Shown here: in pieces, positions 9,182-18,808 of the stretch
Layout of the letters: every line of letters begins with the position of its first letter
Numbering within the stretch: position 1 is the stretch's first letter
From: Candidatus Nitrososphaera gargensis Ga9.2
GTDB lineage: Archaea > Thermoproteota > Nitrososphaeria > Nitrososphaerales > Nitrososphaeraceae
Assembly: GCF_000303155.1 (NCBI RefSeq)
Contig: NC_018719.1
Coordinates: 1,736,001 to 1,800,000, forward strand
Direction: 5' to 3'
DNA: 64,000 nt
Made by a program: the position numbers and the translations under genes
The notes under the pieces: model-generated
Told to the model about the DNA's origin: nothing
Seen by the model: only the letters and a program-made list of their open reading frames with translations
Database searches by the model: none

Positions 9182-10210
9182 TTGACAAGATACAACATTT
9201 CCCTCATCAGGGGCGATGGCATTGGCCCGGAGCAGGCGGAGGCGGCGAAGAAAATCTTGGAGACGATAAGCGACAAGTCTTCTTCGACTAAATTCACGAT
9301 AAGCGAAGTTGACGCCGGCGACAGCGCGCTCGCTAAGCAAGGCAAGGCGCTGCCCGAGTCGTCGGTGGACACGATCAAAAAGTCGCAGGCGTGCCTGAAG
9401 GGCCCGGTGGGCGAGAGCGCAGCCGACGTGATAATAGTTCTGAGGCGCATGTTCGACCTCTATGCAAACGTGAGGCCGGCCAAGTCATACCCGAACATAC
9501 CAAGCCTCTCAGATAAGGTCGACCTCGTCACCGTGAGGGAAAACACAGAGGACGTCTACCTTGGCTGGGAGTTCAACGCCGACGAGAACACGGTCGTGGC
9601 CCTCAGGGTGACTTCAGAGCGCGCCAGCAGAAGGATAGCAGAATACGCGTTCAAGACGGCGACCTTGCGAAACAGCAAGCGCAGGGTGGTCGCGGTACAC
9701 AAGGCAAACGTGCTGCGCAAGGGCGATGGGCTCTTTGCAGCCACCTGCAGAGAGGTTGCAAAAAAGTACCCCAAGATACAGTACAGCGAGCTATATGTTG
9801 ACGCGTGCTCTATGAACCTTATTCGCAATCCGGAAGAGTTTGATGTCATTGTCACCACCAACCTCTTTGGCGATATCCTGTCCGACGAAGCGGCGCAGGT
9901 GGTCGGCGGGCTTGGCATGGGGCCAGCGGCCAACATCGGCGACTCGTTTGCTCTTTTCGAGCCGGTGCACGGCGCCGCTTTTGACATCGCCGGCAAGAAC
10001 GCTGCAAACCCGTCGTCAATACTGCTGTCGGCAAAGATGATGCTTGAATGGCTCGGCGATAGGCACGGCGACAAGGACGTAATCATGGAAGGCAAGCGCA
10101 TAGAGGACTCCATAGTCGGCGCGCTAAAGAAGGGGAGCAAGACAAAGGACATCGGCGGTAGGCTCTCGACAACCGAGTTTACCGAGCTTGTCGCAAAATC
10201 GATGTACTAG
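9182..10210 (+). CDS. leuB: 3-isopropylmalate dehydrogenase
   Basis: 342-residue beta-decarboxylating dehydrogenase. LIRGDGIGPE is the N-terminal signature, VRENTEDVYLGWE the substrate loop, HKANVLRKGDGLF the catalytic lysine helix, and NLFGDILSDEAAQVVGGLGM the metal-binding signature. The NAD-binding turn is EPVHGAAFDIAGKNAANP. Isocitrate and homoisocitrate dehydrogenases share this fold, so the assignment leans on its place 16 bases after leuA. Translation starts at TTG 9182. The stop overlaps the convergent membrane-bound regulator by four bases. Isopropylmalate isomerase (leuCD) is not in the window. Confidence 0.85.
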   Translation: MTRYNISLIRGDGIGPEQAEAAKKILETISDKSSSTKFTISEVDAGDSALAKQGKALPESSVDTIKKSQACLKGPVGESAADVIIVLRRMFDLYANVRPAKSYPNIPSLSDKVDLVTVRENTEDVYLGWEFNADENTVVALRVTSERASRRIAEYAFKTATLRNSKRRVVAVHKANVLRKGDGLFAATCREVAKKYPKIQYSELYVDACSMNLIRNPEEFDVIVTTNLFGDILSDEAAQVVGGLGMGPAANIGDSFALFEPVHGAAFDIAGKNAANPSSILLSAKMMLEWLGDRHGDKDVIMEGKRIEDSIVGALKKGSKTKDIGGRLSTTEFTELVAKSMY

Positions 10211-10896
10211 TTTTCACTGTCGGTCATCTCGCTGCTGTTAGACAGCAACGACAGCACCTTTATCCCGTCGTGTGTTATCGCATAATATCTCGCAGTGCCG
10301 ACCACCGTCCTTTCTTCAACGAGTCTGCTATGCAAGAGCATTTCGATGTGGTTGTCTATTGTCTTCCAATCAACGTCAAGCTCTTTTGCCAGCTGGAGCT
10401 TGTTCTTTGGGCTGCTGTTAATAGCATTGAGCAGCCTAATGCGCATTGGGCTCCCGCGCATCCTTGTGAGGAGCTTGAACGTGTCGTAGTCGTAGCCCTG
10501 CTTGCTCCAAGTCGACCGGACCTTTCCCCTCCATATCAGTGTGCCGGCCACTGTGCCCCAAGTTATAGGCAGGATGATTGGTGATGACCCGTAGATGCTT
10601 GCCGCTATCTGGTCTGTGGGGCTTGCAGTGGCAGTCTGCGCATCGGTTATCGACAGCTCAAAGCTTTGATCTTGCTTGGGTTGGGCGTCAAGGTGGGGCA
10701 AGGTGGGGCGCACTTTTGTGTCGCCTGATTCTTCAAGGTTGTTGTCGTTGTTGTTGGTTTGCGCCTGCTGCGCAGAATTGGTGTAGATAGAAAACTTGTC
10801 GGTCATGGCCTTTGCCACTACGATGGCCGTGATCAAGATGGCGACCACCACTAGCCCTATGAAAATAATGTCGATTGCAAGCTTGGCAGAAAGCAA
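10207..10896 (-). CDS. membrane-anchored winged-helix transcriptional regulator
   Basis: 229 residues. An N-terminal transmembrane helix (about residues 7-29, IDIIFIGLVVVAILITAIVV) is followed by a low-complexity Gln/Asn/Asp-rich region (45-90), a second hydrophobic stretch near ILPITWGTVAGTLIW (108-124), and a C-terminal ArsR-like winged helix (about 145-220: MRIRLLNAINSSPKNKLQLAKELDVDWKTIDNHIEML). The HTH is thus probably tethered to the inner face of the membrane. Such proteins are frequent in ammonia-oxidising archaea and their targets are mostly unknown. It is convergent with leuB. Confidence 0.8.
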   Translation of the reverse strand: MLSAKLAIDIIFIGLVVVAILITAIVVAKAMTDKFSIYTNSAQQAQTNNNDNNLEESGDTKVRPTLPHLDAQPKQDQSFELSITDAQTATASPTDQIAASIYGSSPIILPITWGTVAGTLIWRGKVRSTWSKQGYDYDTFKLLTRMRGSPMRIRLLNAINSSPKNKLQLAKELDVDWKTIDNHIEMLLHSRLVEERTVVGTARYYAITHDGIKVLSLLSNSSEMTDSEN

Positions 10897-10991
10897 TAAG
10901 CGTACTTTCCAGCTTGGCAGTATTCTAATAAAGTTTTACCCAAACGTGAATGCAACGTATGGGAAAAGATGGAGGAGAGGCCCGGAAGGGC

Positions 10992-12176
10992 TCAGTCCTC
11001 GCTCGTTTCTTCTCCTATCTCAAACTCTACCATGACAGAAACAGAGATGTCCCCATTTATGCTCTGGTAGTAGTACGGCTGGAGTATCTTGACTCCCCTG
11101 TAGAATACGTCGCCTCCGTACGGGTTCTGACCTTGGCTTCCAACGGCTTCTATAGATTTGATGCCCTTTACTTCTAGCCCAAGCGGCTCTACCATTTCAG
11201 AAGCCCTTTGCTGCGCGTTGGCTATTGCCTGTTGGGTCAGGTCTTGCCTTGCGTTGTCGATCGCTTCGTCAGATACCGATATGATGACATTCTCCACAAA
11301 GACGCCATCGACCTGCCTTATTGCGCTGCTTACCGTCTGGATGTTGTCCACGCCGGTCTTGACAATTATCTGTGTGTTTGCCTGGTACGTTGCAGTCTGG
11401 CTGGATCCATAGTACTGTGGATAGATGTTAAAGTTGTTCTGCTTGATCTGATCTTCCGAGATGTCCTGCTCTTCTAGTATCGACAGCAAGGTCCTGTACT
11501 TTGCTTCATACTCGGCTATTGCGCTTGTCAGGACGTCAGGCTTTGTGTTAAGCGACACGCCTATCGTTATCGGGTTCTTTACGCCGTCAGTTACATTTTC
11601 GCCAGATTCCACCGACCCTTTGGCGTCAGTGCTTGCCGCCACCTGCGCAAGCCGGCTGTAGTATACAGGATCGATATATACGCTTTCAAACCCAAAGCCG
11701 GCTTGTGCCAGCGCACTGACAAGATCCGAGAGGTGGTCGATGTCGGTCTGGATCGCGACTGACGCGTACACGTTAAAGGTCACATCGTTTGAGGCCGGGA
11801 CTCCGCCGCCAGAGTAGTATGGGGAGAGGTTCCGATGGCCCACCGTGACCTTGGCGCTGTCGTCGGCTGCCATCACTGCCTGCTTGATTTCCTCTATCTT
11901 GTCCGCATGCTCGTTTAGAACCATTGAGAGGTCGTCAGGCTGCGACTGGACATTTATGACAAGGGTCGCCCGGTCCGGCATCAGACTGGTCATCGCGTCG
12001 CCCGTGACTCGGATGGTCGGGTTGGATGATGATGCCAGCGATGCAGACGACGACGTCTGGCTGTACGCCTTTGGAATTGGGCTGCCCAAGGCAAAAAACG
12101 CGCCTGTGCCTACCGAAATGACGATGGCCGAAATAATGGCTATCGCCTGAAGCTTGTTTGTAGAAAAGTAATTCAT
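10992..12176 (-). CDS. SIMPL (DUF541) domain secreted protein
   Basis: 394 residues from ATG 12176, chosen because MNYFSTNKLQ followed by a hydrophobic segment (AIAIISAIVISVGTGAFFALG) makes a natural signal anchor; a longer frame to 12287 would overlap the next gene. The mature part starts with the DUF541 signature TIRVTGDAMTSLMPDRATLVINVQ. Two diverged halves (to about residue 180, and 190-394 with RQDLTQQAIANAQQRASEMVEPLG) are joined by a helical region. Family members are periplasmic or surface proteins that assemble into channel-like rings; role here unknown. Confidence 0.85.
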   Translation of the reverse strand: MNYFSTNKLQAIAIISAIVISVGTGAFFALGSPIPKAYSQTSSSASLASSSNPTIRVTGDAMTSLMPDRATLVINVQSQPDDLSMVLNEHADKIEEIKQAVMAADDSAKVTVGHRNLSPYYSGGGVPASNDVTFNVYASVAIQTDIDHLSDLVSALAQAGFGFESVYIDPVYYSRLAQVAASTDAKGSVESGENVTDGVKNPITIGVSLNTKPDVLTSAIAEYEAKYRTLLSILEEQDISEDQIKQNNFNIYPQYYGSSQTATYQANTQIIVKTGVDNIQTVSSAIRQVDGVFVENVIISVSDEAIDNARQDLTQQAIANAQQRASEMVEPLGLEVKGIKSIEAVGSQGQNPYGGDVFYRGVKILQPYYYQSINGDISVSVMVEFEIGEETSED

Positions 12177-12234
12177 AGTAAGAATAGCAATGGCTGTCTG
12201 TTTATTTAACGAATTATCCAAACGGCCTCCCACA

Positions 12235-12663
12235 CTATGAGGAGCCTCTGGGTGCCTTCCTCTGCCATGCAAGGAACAGGAAGACAAAGGGTATGGTCAT
12301 GGCGCCGGTGGCAATGAGGACAGGCTGGAAGGCGCTTGGGTCCACTTCGATGCCTGCAAGGTGTAGGAACGGGATTGGAAAGACAGTGAACAGCCAAAAG
12401 GCCACAATTATGGCGAAGAGGTAATAGTTCCTCTTTAGCATCTGAACGAGGCTGAGCCTGTTAACTTTGTTCCTGTCGCACGTCAGGCATTTTGTAGTCG
12501 AGCCAGACACTTCTACCGGAACCATGCACGAAGTGCATATCCTGCTTTCACAGTAGTAGCACTTTTTCTCTGCAAAGCGCGATCCGCAGATGGTGCATCG
12601 ATCTTGTTTCTGCAATGACGACTTTGGGTCACCCAAGGATATTACTGTTGTTGCACAAAGCAA
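12235..12663 (-). CDS. zinc-ribbon membrane protein
   Basis: 142 residues from TTG 12663; a shorter start at TTG 12636 is possible. The N-terminal half carries two to three CxxC pairs (CTICGSRFAEKKCYYCESRICTSC and CLTCDRNK), a small treble-clef or B-box-like zinc domain. Two transmembrane helices follow (LFAIIVAFWLFTVFPIPFLHL and PVLIATGAMTIPFVFLFLAW) and a short basic tail. The zinc domain would face the cytoplasm. Only 25 bases of AT-rich DNA (AAATTTAAATTT) separate its start from the divergent carA start, so the two genes share a promoter region. Confidence 0.7.
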   Translation of the reverse strand: MLCATTVISLGDPKSSLQKQDRCTICGSRFAEKKCYYCESRICTSCMVPVEVSGSTTKCLTCDRNKVNRLSLVQMLKRNYYLFAIIVAFWLFTVFPIPFLHLAGIEVDPSAFQPVLIATGAMTIPFVFLFLAWQRKAPRGSS

Positions 12664-12688
12664 AATTTAAATTTGCTTACTTTTACAG

Positions 12689-13978
12689 TTGGTGAGGGTT
12701 CAAAAAATTCCTACACTGCAACAGACCTACACGGGCTATGCGGCCAAGCTGATTTTAGAAGACGACAGTGTTTTTGACGGCATCGGCTTTGGTTACCCAT
12801 CAGAGGTTGCCGGCGAAGTTGTGTTCAACACCGGCATGGTCGGCTATACCGAGACGCTGACAGACCCGTCGTACAGGGGCCAGATATTGTGCATGACCTA
12901 TCCGCTTGTCGGCAACTATGGCGTCCCAAGCTTTAACATCAAGGACGAGTACGGGTTGCCGAAATTCTTCGAATCGGACAAGATACAGGTCAAGGCGCTG
13001 CTCATTCACGATTTATCAGATATCGCAAGCCACTGGAGCTGCACAAGGACGCTGGACCAGTGGCTGTATGAAGAGAAAATTCCTGGCATATATGGCATAG
13101 ACACACGCGCGCTGACCAAAAAGCTACGGGTGCATGGGGTGATGATGGGCGCAGTCGTCGTGTCTGAAAACGCCATAGATGAGGCGCGGCTGAAAAGGGC
13201 ACTTTCCAGCGCGAAATACGAAGGGTTGAACTTTATGCCCGAAGTGTCCACGAGCGAGCCAAAAGAGTACGGCGACAAGAGCAAGGACTGCATAGTCGTG
13301 CTTGACACTGGAGTAAAGTACAGCATTATACGCAACATCATTCGCACAGGCTATAGAGTGGTCAGGCTGCCATGGGATGCGACGTACGAGCAGGTGATGT
13401 CGTATAACCCAAAGGGTGTGGTGATAAGCAATGGGCCGGGCGACCCCAAGGTCTGCACGGACACGATCAAGACCGCTTCCAAATTGATAAAAGAGTCTAC
13501 GCCGACTCTTGGGATCTGCCTTGGGAACCAGATACTTGCCCTTGCAGGCGGCGCCAACACTTACAAGTTAAAGTTCGGCCACAGGGGGCAGAACAAGCCA
13601 TGCGTTGACAGGCGCAACAACCAGGTCTATGTCACGAGCCAGAACCACGGCTACGGCATCGATCCAAAGACTCTTGGAAAAACGGGCTTTAAGGTGTGGT
13701 TTGAAAACGCGGACGACGACACGGTGGAGGGCATCGAGCATAAGAGCAAGCCCATAATCGCGGTGCAGTTCCACCCCGAGGCGTCGCCGGGGCCGTACGA
13801 CTGCATGTACGTCTTTGACCGCTTCAAGGAAATTATCGGTAATGGAGTCAAGCCAGAGCCAGCGGTAGCTGCTGCGGCGACAACCAAGGCTGCAAAAGCG
13901 CGGCCTAAAAAGAAGACAACAAAAATAGCGGCGAAAAAGAAGAAAAAGAAAGAGGTGAGAAGAGGCGCCAAGAGATGA
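12689..13978 (+). CDS. carA: carbamoyl-phosphate synthase, small (glutaminase) subunit, with lysine-rich tail
   Basis: Class I glutamine amidotransferase that supplies ammonia to CarB for pyrimidines and arginine. The N-terminal CPSase domain is typical (GEVVFNTGMVGYTETLTDPSY), the nucleophile cysteine is in LGICLGNQ and the His-Glu partners in QFHPEASPGP. 429 residues exceeds the usual 360-385: the last 40 or so residues are an Ala/Lys/Arg tail (KAAKARPKKKTTK, then KKKKKK). TTG 12689 is probably leaderless, since the AT-rich block at 12663-12675 is about 20-25 bases upstream. Its TGA overlaps the ATG expected to open carB. Confidence 0.92.
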   Translation: MVRVQKIPTLQQTYTGYAAKLILEDDSVFDGIGFGYPSEVAGEVVFNTGMVGYTETLTDPSYRGQILCMTYPLVGNYGVPSFNIKDEYGLPKFFESDKIQVKALLIHDLSDIASHWSCTRTLDQWLYEEKIPGIYGIDTRALTKKLRVHGVMMGAVVVSENAIDEARLKRALSSAKYEGLNFMPEVSTSEPKEYGDKSKDCIVVLDTGVKYSIIRNIIRTGYRVVRLPWDATYEQVMSYNPKGVVISNGPGDPKVCTDTIKTASKLIKESTPTLGICLGNQILALAGGANTYKLKFGHRGQNKPCVDRRNNQVYVTSQNHGYGIDPKTLGKTGFKVWFENADDDTVEGIEHKSKPIIAVQFHPEASPGPYDCMYVFDRFKEIIGNGVKPEPAVAAAATTKAAKARPKKKTTKIAAKKKKKKEVRRGAKR

Positions 13979-16900
13979 GTCGATAAAGAAAGTCCTTGTG
14001 CTGGGCAGCGGGGCAATAAAAATCGGAGAAGCGGGCGAAAGCCAGTAAACTGGCCGCAAATTCGACTACTCCGGTTCTCAATGCCTCAAGGCGCTGGCCG
14101 AGGAAGGGGTCAAGAGCGTACTCATAAACCCTAACATCGCCACGATCCAGACAGACACACGCTTTGCAGACAAGGTGTATCCTGTGCCTATCAACGTTGC
14201 CACTGTCGAGAAGGTGATCCAGATGGAAAAGCCGGACTCGATCATGCTTGGGTTTGGCGGCCAGACAGCGCTCAACTGCGGAGTCGCGCTGCACGAGCAG
14301 GGCATCTTGGAAAAGTACGGCATGCGCGTGCTTGGCACCCAGATCCATGGGATCGAGATCACTGAGGACAGACAAAAGTTCAAGGACGCGATGATAAAGA
14401 GCGACGTGCCGGTGCTGCAGAGTTATGCAGTCAACTCGCTGCAAGAAGCATTCAAGGCGGCCAAAGAGATCGGCTACCCAGTCATAATCAGGGTCGCGTA
14501 CACACTCGGTGGCAGGGGAGGCGGAGTCGCGTACAATGAATATGAATTACAAGAGATCGCGCAGCGCGGCCTCAACCTCAGTATGGTACACCAGATACTG
14601 ATAGAGCGATACGTCGGGCACTGGAAGCAGATCGAATATGAAGTGATGCGCGACTACAAGGGCAACAGCGTCATCGTGTGCAACATGGAAAACGTGTTGT
14701 CGATGCGTGTGCACACCGGCGACAACATCGTAATCGCGCCGTCGCAGACGCTCAACAATTATGAGTACCACATGCTCAGGTCTGCGGCGATCAGGGCGAC
14801 CAGCTACTGCGGCATTGTCGGGGAATGCAACATCCAGTTTGGCCTTGACCCGCAGTCGGAGGAGTATACCGCTATCGAGATAAACGCAAGGTTGTCAAGG
14901 TCGTCAGCCCTTGCGAGCAAGGCTACCGGATATCCGCTGGCATACATGGCCGCCAAGATTGGATTAGGATACACGCTGCCCGAGCTGATAAACAGGATAA
15001 CCAAAGCTACAACAGCATGCTTTGAGCCGTCGCTTGATTATGTCGTATTAAAGATGCCGCGGTGGGATTTTTCCAAGTTCGAGCTGGTCAAACGCAAGCT
15101 CGGAAGCGCCATGAAGTCGGTAGGCGAAGTGATGGCTATCGGCAGGACGTTTGAAGAAGTGGTGCAAAAGGCGATCAGGATGTGCGACATGGGAAAGGAT
15201 GGTCTTGTGGCAAACGCCAACTCGCCGCCACCACCCGCTCCAGAGGACATTGAGCGGATAGAGCAGGCGCTCATACATCCAAACGACGAGATAATTTTCC
15301 ACGTGGTCCAGGCCATGAAGGCCGGCCTGTCCATCGAGCGGATCTACCAGCTGTCGTTCATAGACCCGTGGTTCTTGGTAAAGATAAAGAACATCGTCGA
15401 CATGGAGGCGCAGCTGCGCAAGACCACCTTTGACGAGAACCTTGTCAGGAAGGCGAAAAAGTTAGGATTTTCAGACAGGCAGATTGCACGCTGCCAGAAC
15501 CTTGACGAGATGCAGGTGCGGGCGTTCCGCGAGAAGTTCGGGATCAAGCCCGTTGTAAAACAGATCGACACCCTGGCTGCAGAGTGGCCCGCGAAAACAA
15601 ACTACCTCTACCTGACGTACGGCGGAAGCGAAGATGACGTCAAGGTCGAAAGCAACAACGGCAAGAGCAGCAGGATGATAGTGCTTGGTGCCGGCCCCTA
15701 CAGGATTGGAAGTAGCGTCGAGTTTGACTGGGGTACTGTCAACATGGTATGGGGCTTGAAGGAAAACGGCGTCAAAGAGATTTCAGTCATTAATTGCAAC
15801 CCTGAAACGGTGTCGACCGACTATGACATCTGCGACAGGCTTTACTTTGAAGAGCTGACGCTAGAGCGAGTGCTCGACATCTGCGGCAAGGAGAACCCGA
15901 CTGGCGTAGTGACGTGCGTGGGCGGCCAGACAGCGAACAACCTGACTCCGAAATTGGCAAAGAATGGCATCAAGATAATTGGCACAAGCGCTGAGGATGT
16001 TGATAGGGCAGAGGACAGGTCCAAGTTCGGGCAACTGCTTGACACATTAGGGATAAAGCAGCCGGCTTGGAGAAAGTTCACATCACTGACAGAAGCCAAA
16101 GAGTTTGCAGACACTGTAGGCTTTCCCGTATTGGTCAGGCCGTCGTACGTGCTATCTGGCGCGGCAATGAAAGTGGTATGGGGCGAGCAACAATTAGAGC
16201 AATTCTTGACCGACGCGACAAACGTAAGCCCTGATCATCCAGTCGTCATCAGCAAGTTCCTGCAGGACGCCGCGGAAGTCGAAGTGGACGCGGTATCTGA
16301 CGGCAATGACGTCATTATCGGCTCTGTCATTGAGCACATCGACAACGCTGGCGTGCACTCGGGCGACGCAATGATGAGCATACCGCCTTGGCGGTTAGAG
16401 AGGGAGACCATAGACACCATAGTCGACAACTCGGTCAAGATAGGCAAGGCGCTCAACGTCAAAGGGCCGTTCAACATCCAGTACCTGGTCAAGAACGGCG
16501 AGGTGTCGGTGATAGAGGCAAACGTGAGGGCTTCCCGGTCAATGCCCTTTGTGAGCAAGTTCGTTGGCTTTAATTTGATCAACTTGGCTGCTAAAGCGAT
16601 GACCGGCAGGAAACTGCCGCCTGCTGCCAAGGACTTGTGGCTCAAGACGACAGGGTTTGGGATCAAGGTGCCACAGTTTTCGTTTATGCAGCTGGAAGGC
16701 GCGGACGTCGTGCTTGGCGTAGAGATGCAGTCTACCGGCGAAGTTGCGTGCTTTGGCAATACTTTCTACGACGCGCTGTCAAAGGCGTATATGGCGGCAG
16801 GGTATTCGCTGCCGCTGTCTGGGTCTGCGCTTGTGACTGTCGGAGGGCCGAAGAACAAGGAGATGCTGCTTCCGATAGTGTCGCTCATTTCGTCGATGGG

Positions 16901-17249
16901 CTACAAGATAATGGCGACAGAGCACACAGCAGAGTTTATGGAGAACAACAACTTCAAGGATGTGCAGCTGGTCTACAAGATAAGCGAGCCGGACAGAAAG
17001 CCCAACATCGCCGACCTGCTGTACGAGCGCAAGATCGACTTTATCATCAATATACCGGCTACATCGACGATAGAGAAGTACGTAGGCATGCTGTATGACG
17101 AATATCAGATACGAAGGAAGGCGGTGGAGATGGGAATTCCGGTGCTGACTACTATTGAAGCGGCGAGCTCATTTACAAAAACATTGCAATGGTTGAGCAG
17201 CAATACGCCGACGCTTGCGCCGCTCCGAAATTATGTAAAACTAGAATAA
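13975..17249 (+). CDS. carB: carbamoyl-phosphate synthase, large subunit; 5' end disrupted
   Basis: Two ATP-grasp halves make and phosphorylate carbamate. The frame is intact from 14049 to 17249 with both halves (GTQIHGIEITEDRQKFK; VLSGAAMKVVWG) and the C-terminal allosteric domain. The 5' end is not: ATG 13975, overlapping the carA stop, is one base out of frame with the following IKKVLVLGSGAIKIGEAGE. Then 21 extra bases (14040-14060) with in-frame TAA 14046 separate this from FDYSGSQCLKAL. Removing them restores the near-invariant GEAGEFDYSG. The first in-frame start afterwards, GTG 14175, would lose about 65 essential residues. Either a recent lesion, a sequence error or unusual RNA processing. 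Confidence 0.85.
14040..14060 (+). other. 21-base in-frame insertion with palindrome inside the carB 5' coding region
   Basis: The extra bases contain GCCAGTAAACTGGC (14041-14054), a perfect five-base-pair stem with loop TAAA; the loop is the in-frame stop. Flanking CGAA (14036-14039) and TTCG (14061-14064) could also pair. The boundaries are ambiguous by a few bases because A's repeat on both sides. It does not form a canonical bulge-helix-bulge splice motif. Confidence 0.6.
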
Positions 17250-17253
17250 AATC

Positions 17254-17289
17254 AACTGATTCAGGGTTCGAGTCCTACTGGCCCTACCA
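17254..17289 (+). other. 3' fragment of a tRNA gene (candidate attachment-site scar)
   Basis: Five bases after the carB stop lies a sequence ending TTCGAGTCC ... GGCCCTACCA, that is a T-loop, the 3' acceptor strand TGGCCCT, discriminator A and an encoded CCA, followed by ATTTTTT. No 5' half (D arm, or the acceptor strand AGGGCCA) precedes it: carB coding sequence does. The T stem itself is imperfect. Tyrosine-recombinase elements in archaea usually integrate in tRNA genes and leave such 3' fragments at one end. An integrase remnant lies 2.6 kb downstream. Confidence 0.6.
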
Positions 17290-17894
17290 TTTTTTGGTGC
17301 TGGAACCATGCTTTTTGATCCATTGCCCATGGCCTAAAAATGGGCTGATGAAGATATAAACCTGCTCTTATAGGTCAGGTTTTAAAGCTATTTGTTGTTT
17401 CGTATACTCTCCTGATCTTGTTTCTATGTGACTCCGGTATTTCCGTGCCGATAGCGGTTCTGAAACGGACTGCAAATCATTATGAACAGCAGTGAGGTTA
17501 AAGCTTAAGGGATTTGATTTTGTCATGTAGTAGGGTTCATGATTCAGAGCTTTAAAGTTTAGGCATCTGAGCTCCATCGAAGCCAGAAACTAGTAGTCTG
17601 TCTATGATAACCTTCTGTACATCCAAATTTTTCCTTCAGGATTCGCCTTCTTTGTTTGATGAAACATGCACTTGTGTTCATAATACGCCGACTTGATTTT
17701 GATAGTTTGCAAAACGATATACCTGCAGGCTATCCTCTTGCCTATCTCTTGCGCCAGACCAGTACAGAACTGGCAAATCCAATAGCCTATATCCCTACCT
17801 CTCTCCTTTTTGTGAACGCCCATTCTTCCAAGCAATACTGCAAGGGTATGAGACAATTGGCACCTCCTTTACATGCTCATCATCAAGCAATTGC
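17290..17894. other. 600-bp region without a convincing gene
   Basis: AT-rich accessory DNA. Several frames of 69-86 codons exist on both strands (for example 17368-17577 and 17602-17856 on the minus strand), but none shows a recognisable motif, they overlap antisense to each other, and composition is irregular. It may be decayed coding sequence of the element whose boundary is the tRNA fragment at 17254. Confidence 0.5.
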
Positions 17895-18167
17895 CTATAT
17901 CCTATCGCGAACATAGATGTTGTAAGAGACACTTGTAATAAGCTGGATGGCAAAGAAACCAATTATCGCAACTTCTGTGACTTGCAAATACCGGACATGC
18001 TGGCTAGAGAGTATTGGTTCAAGCAGGTAAGTACTGCTAGCAAGCACTATGGCAAGGACTGTTCCTAGAACAACTAGCCACTTTGCAACACTCTTTTTGG
18101 CCTGTTGTCTCTTAGCCTTTTGTGTTTCTTTATCAAAAGAAGAGGGGTTCTGCGCCATTTCATCCAA
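17895..18167 (-). CDS. small membrane protein, two transmembrane helices, possibly a truncated channel N-terminus
   Basis: 90 residues. A basic, glutamine-rich amphipathic start (residues 1-28, with KETQKAKRQQAKKSVAKW) precedes helix one (WLVVLGTVLAIVLASSTYLL) and helix two (VTEVAIIGFFAIQLITSVSYNIY). The pattern resembles the first helices of thaumarchaeal small mechanosensitive channels, but no beta domain follows: stops occur in all nearby frames. It may be a remnant or a small stand-alone membrane protein. Confidence 0.45.
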   Translation of the reverse strand: MDEMAQNPSSFDKETQKAKRQQAKKSVAKWLVVLGTVLAIVLASSTYLLEPILSSQHVRYLQVTEVAIIGFFAIQLITSVSYNIYVRDRI

Positions 18168-18365
18168 TCTACCAAATCAAGCAGAATTAAAATCAAATGT
18201 AGCAAAAAACAAGGTCTTCTTAAGGCCGCGCCATGCCACTTACATTTTTACAAAATGTTCAAAGCTCAATTTTCAAATAGAACAATCGTTCAATTTGGCA
18301 AGACAATGAAATAGACACTTCTAGGTTTTCTGCTTGGCCTCTTCTCTATAAGCTGACTTTACCAG

Positions 18366-18727
18366 TTATGCAAGCAGGTGCGGCACAAACGGTTTGCTCA
18401 ACACGTTCTCAACTGGTGTTGAAGGAAACACCTGTTCAAATTCTCTCTTGTTCACTTCAAAAGCCATCATCATGACTACATTCATTTCCGGCCGCAGCAT
18501 CTTGACCCTTCTGACGAGCTCAAACCCATCCATTCCTAGCATTCTGATATCTGGTACTAGCAATTCACAATCTTTACAACCATCTTTGGCAATGTGATTG
18601 ATGGCCTCAAGCGGATCAGTAAACGAATGGACCCTAAAGCCCGTCCGCTGCAGGCTCAAAACAGTCGCAGTGACAACATCTTTGCGTCATCTACAACCAT
18701 TACGCTTTTGATAGTTGTGGCTACCAT
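18366..18727 (-). pseudogene. response-regulator receiver domain with a one-base frameshift
   Basis: The frame from ATG 18727 starts like a receiver domain (MVATTIKSVMVVDDAK, with the acidic pair DD) and runs into a stop. Shifting by one base gives DVVTATVLSLQRTGFRVHSF and the rest of the fold: LLVPDIRMLGMDGFELV with the phospho-acceptor Asp, and ENVLSKPF with the conserved Lys. One missing A in the AAAGAT stretch near 18685 explains the break. No output domain is present, so the intact gene would have been a CheY-like single-domain regulator, common in these archaea. Confidence 0.75.
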
Positions 18728-18808
18728 TGGGAACAATTGAGAGATTACGCCATTTAATGGAAATGGCCTGATCTTCGATAGGACAGAGAATCCATTTGTG
18801 ACTGATTA

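Noticed and set aside
14040-14060. Protein-coding archaeal intron of the bulge-helix-bulge type in carB
   Set aside because: Removal restores the reading motif, but the flanking pairing gives a one-base and a six-base internal loop rather than two three-base bulges around a four-pair helix, and the upstream frame is also shifted by one base.
17368-17916. Small hypothetical proteins of 69-86 codons on either strand
   Set aside because: They overlap antisense, lack motifs and ribosome-binding or TATA signals; treated as decayed DNA.
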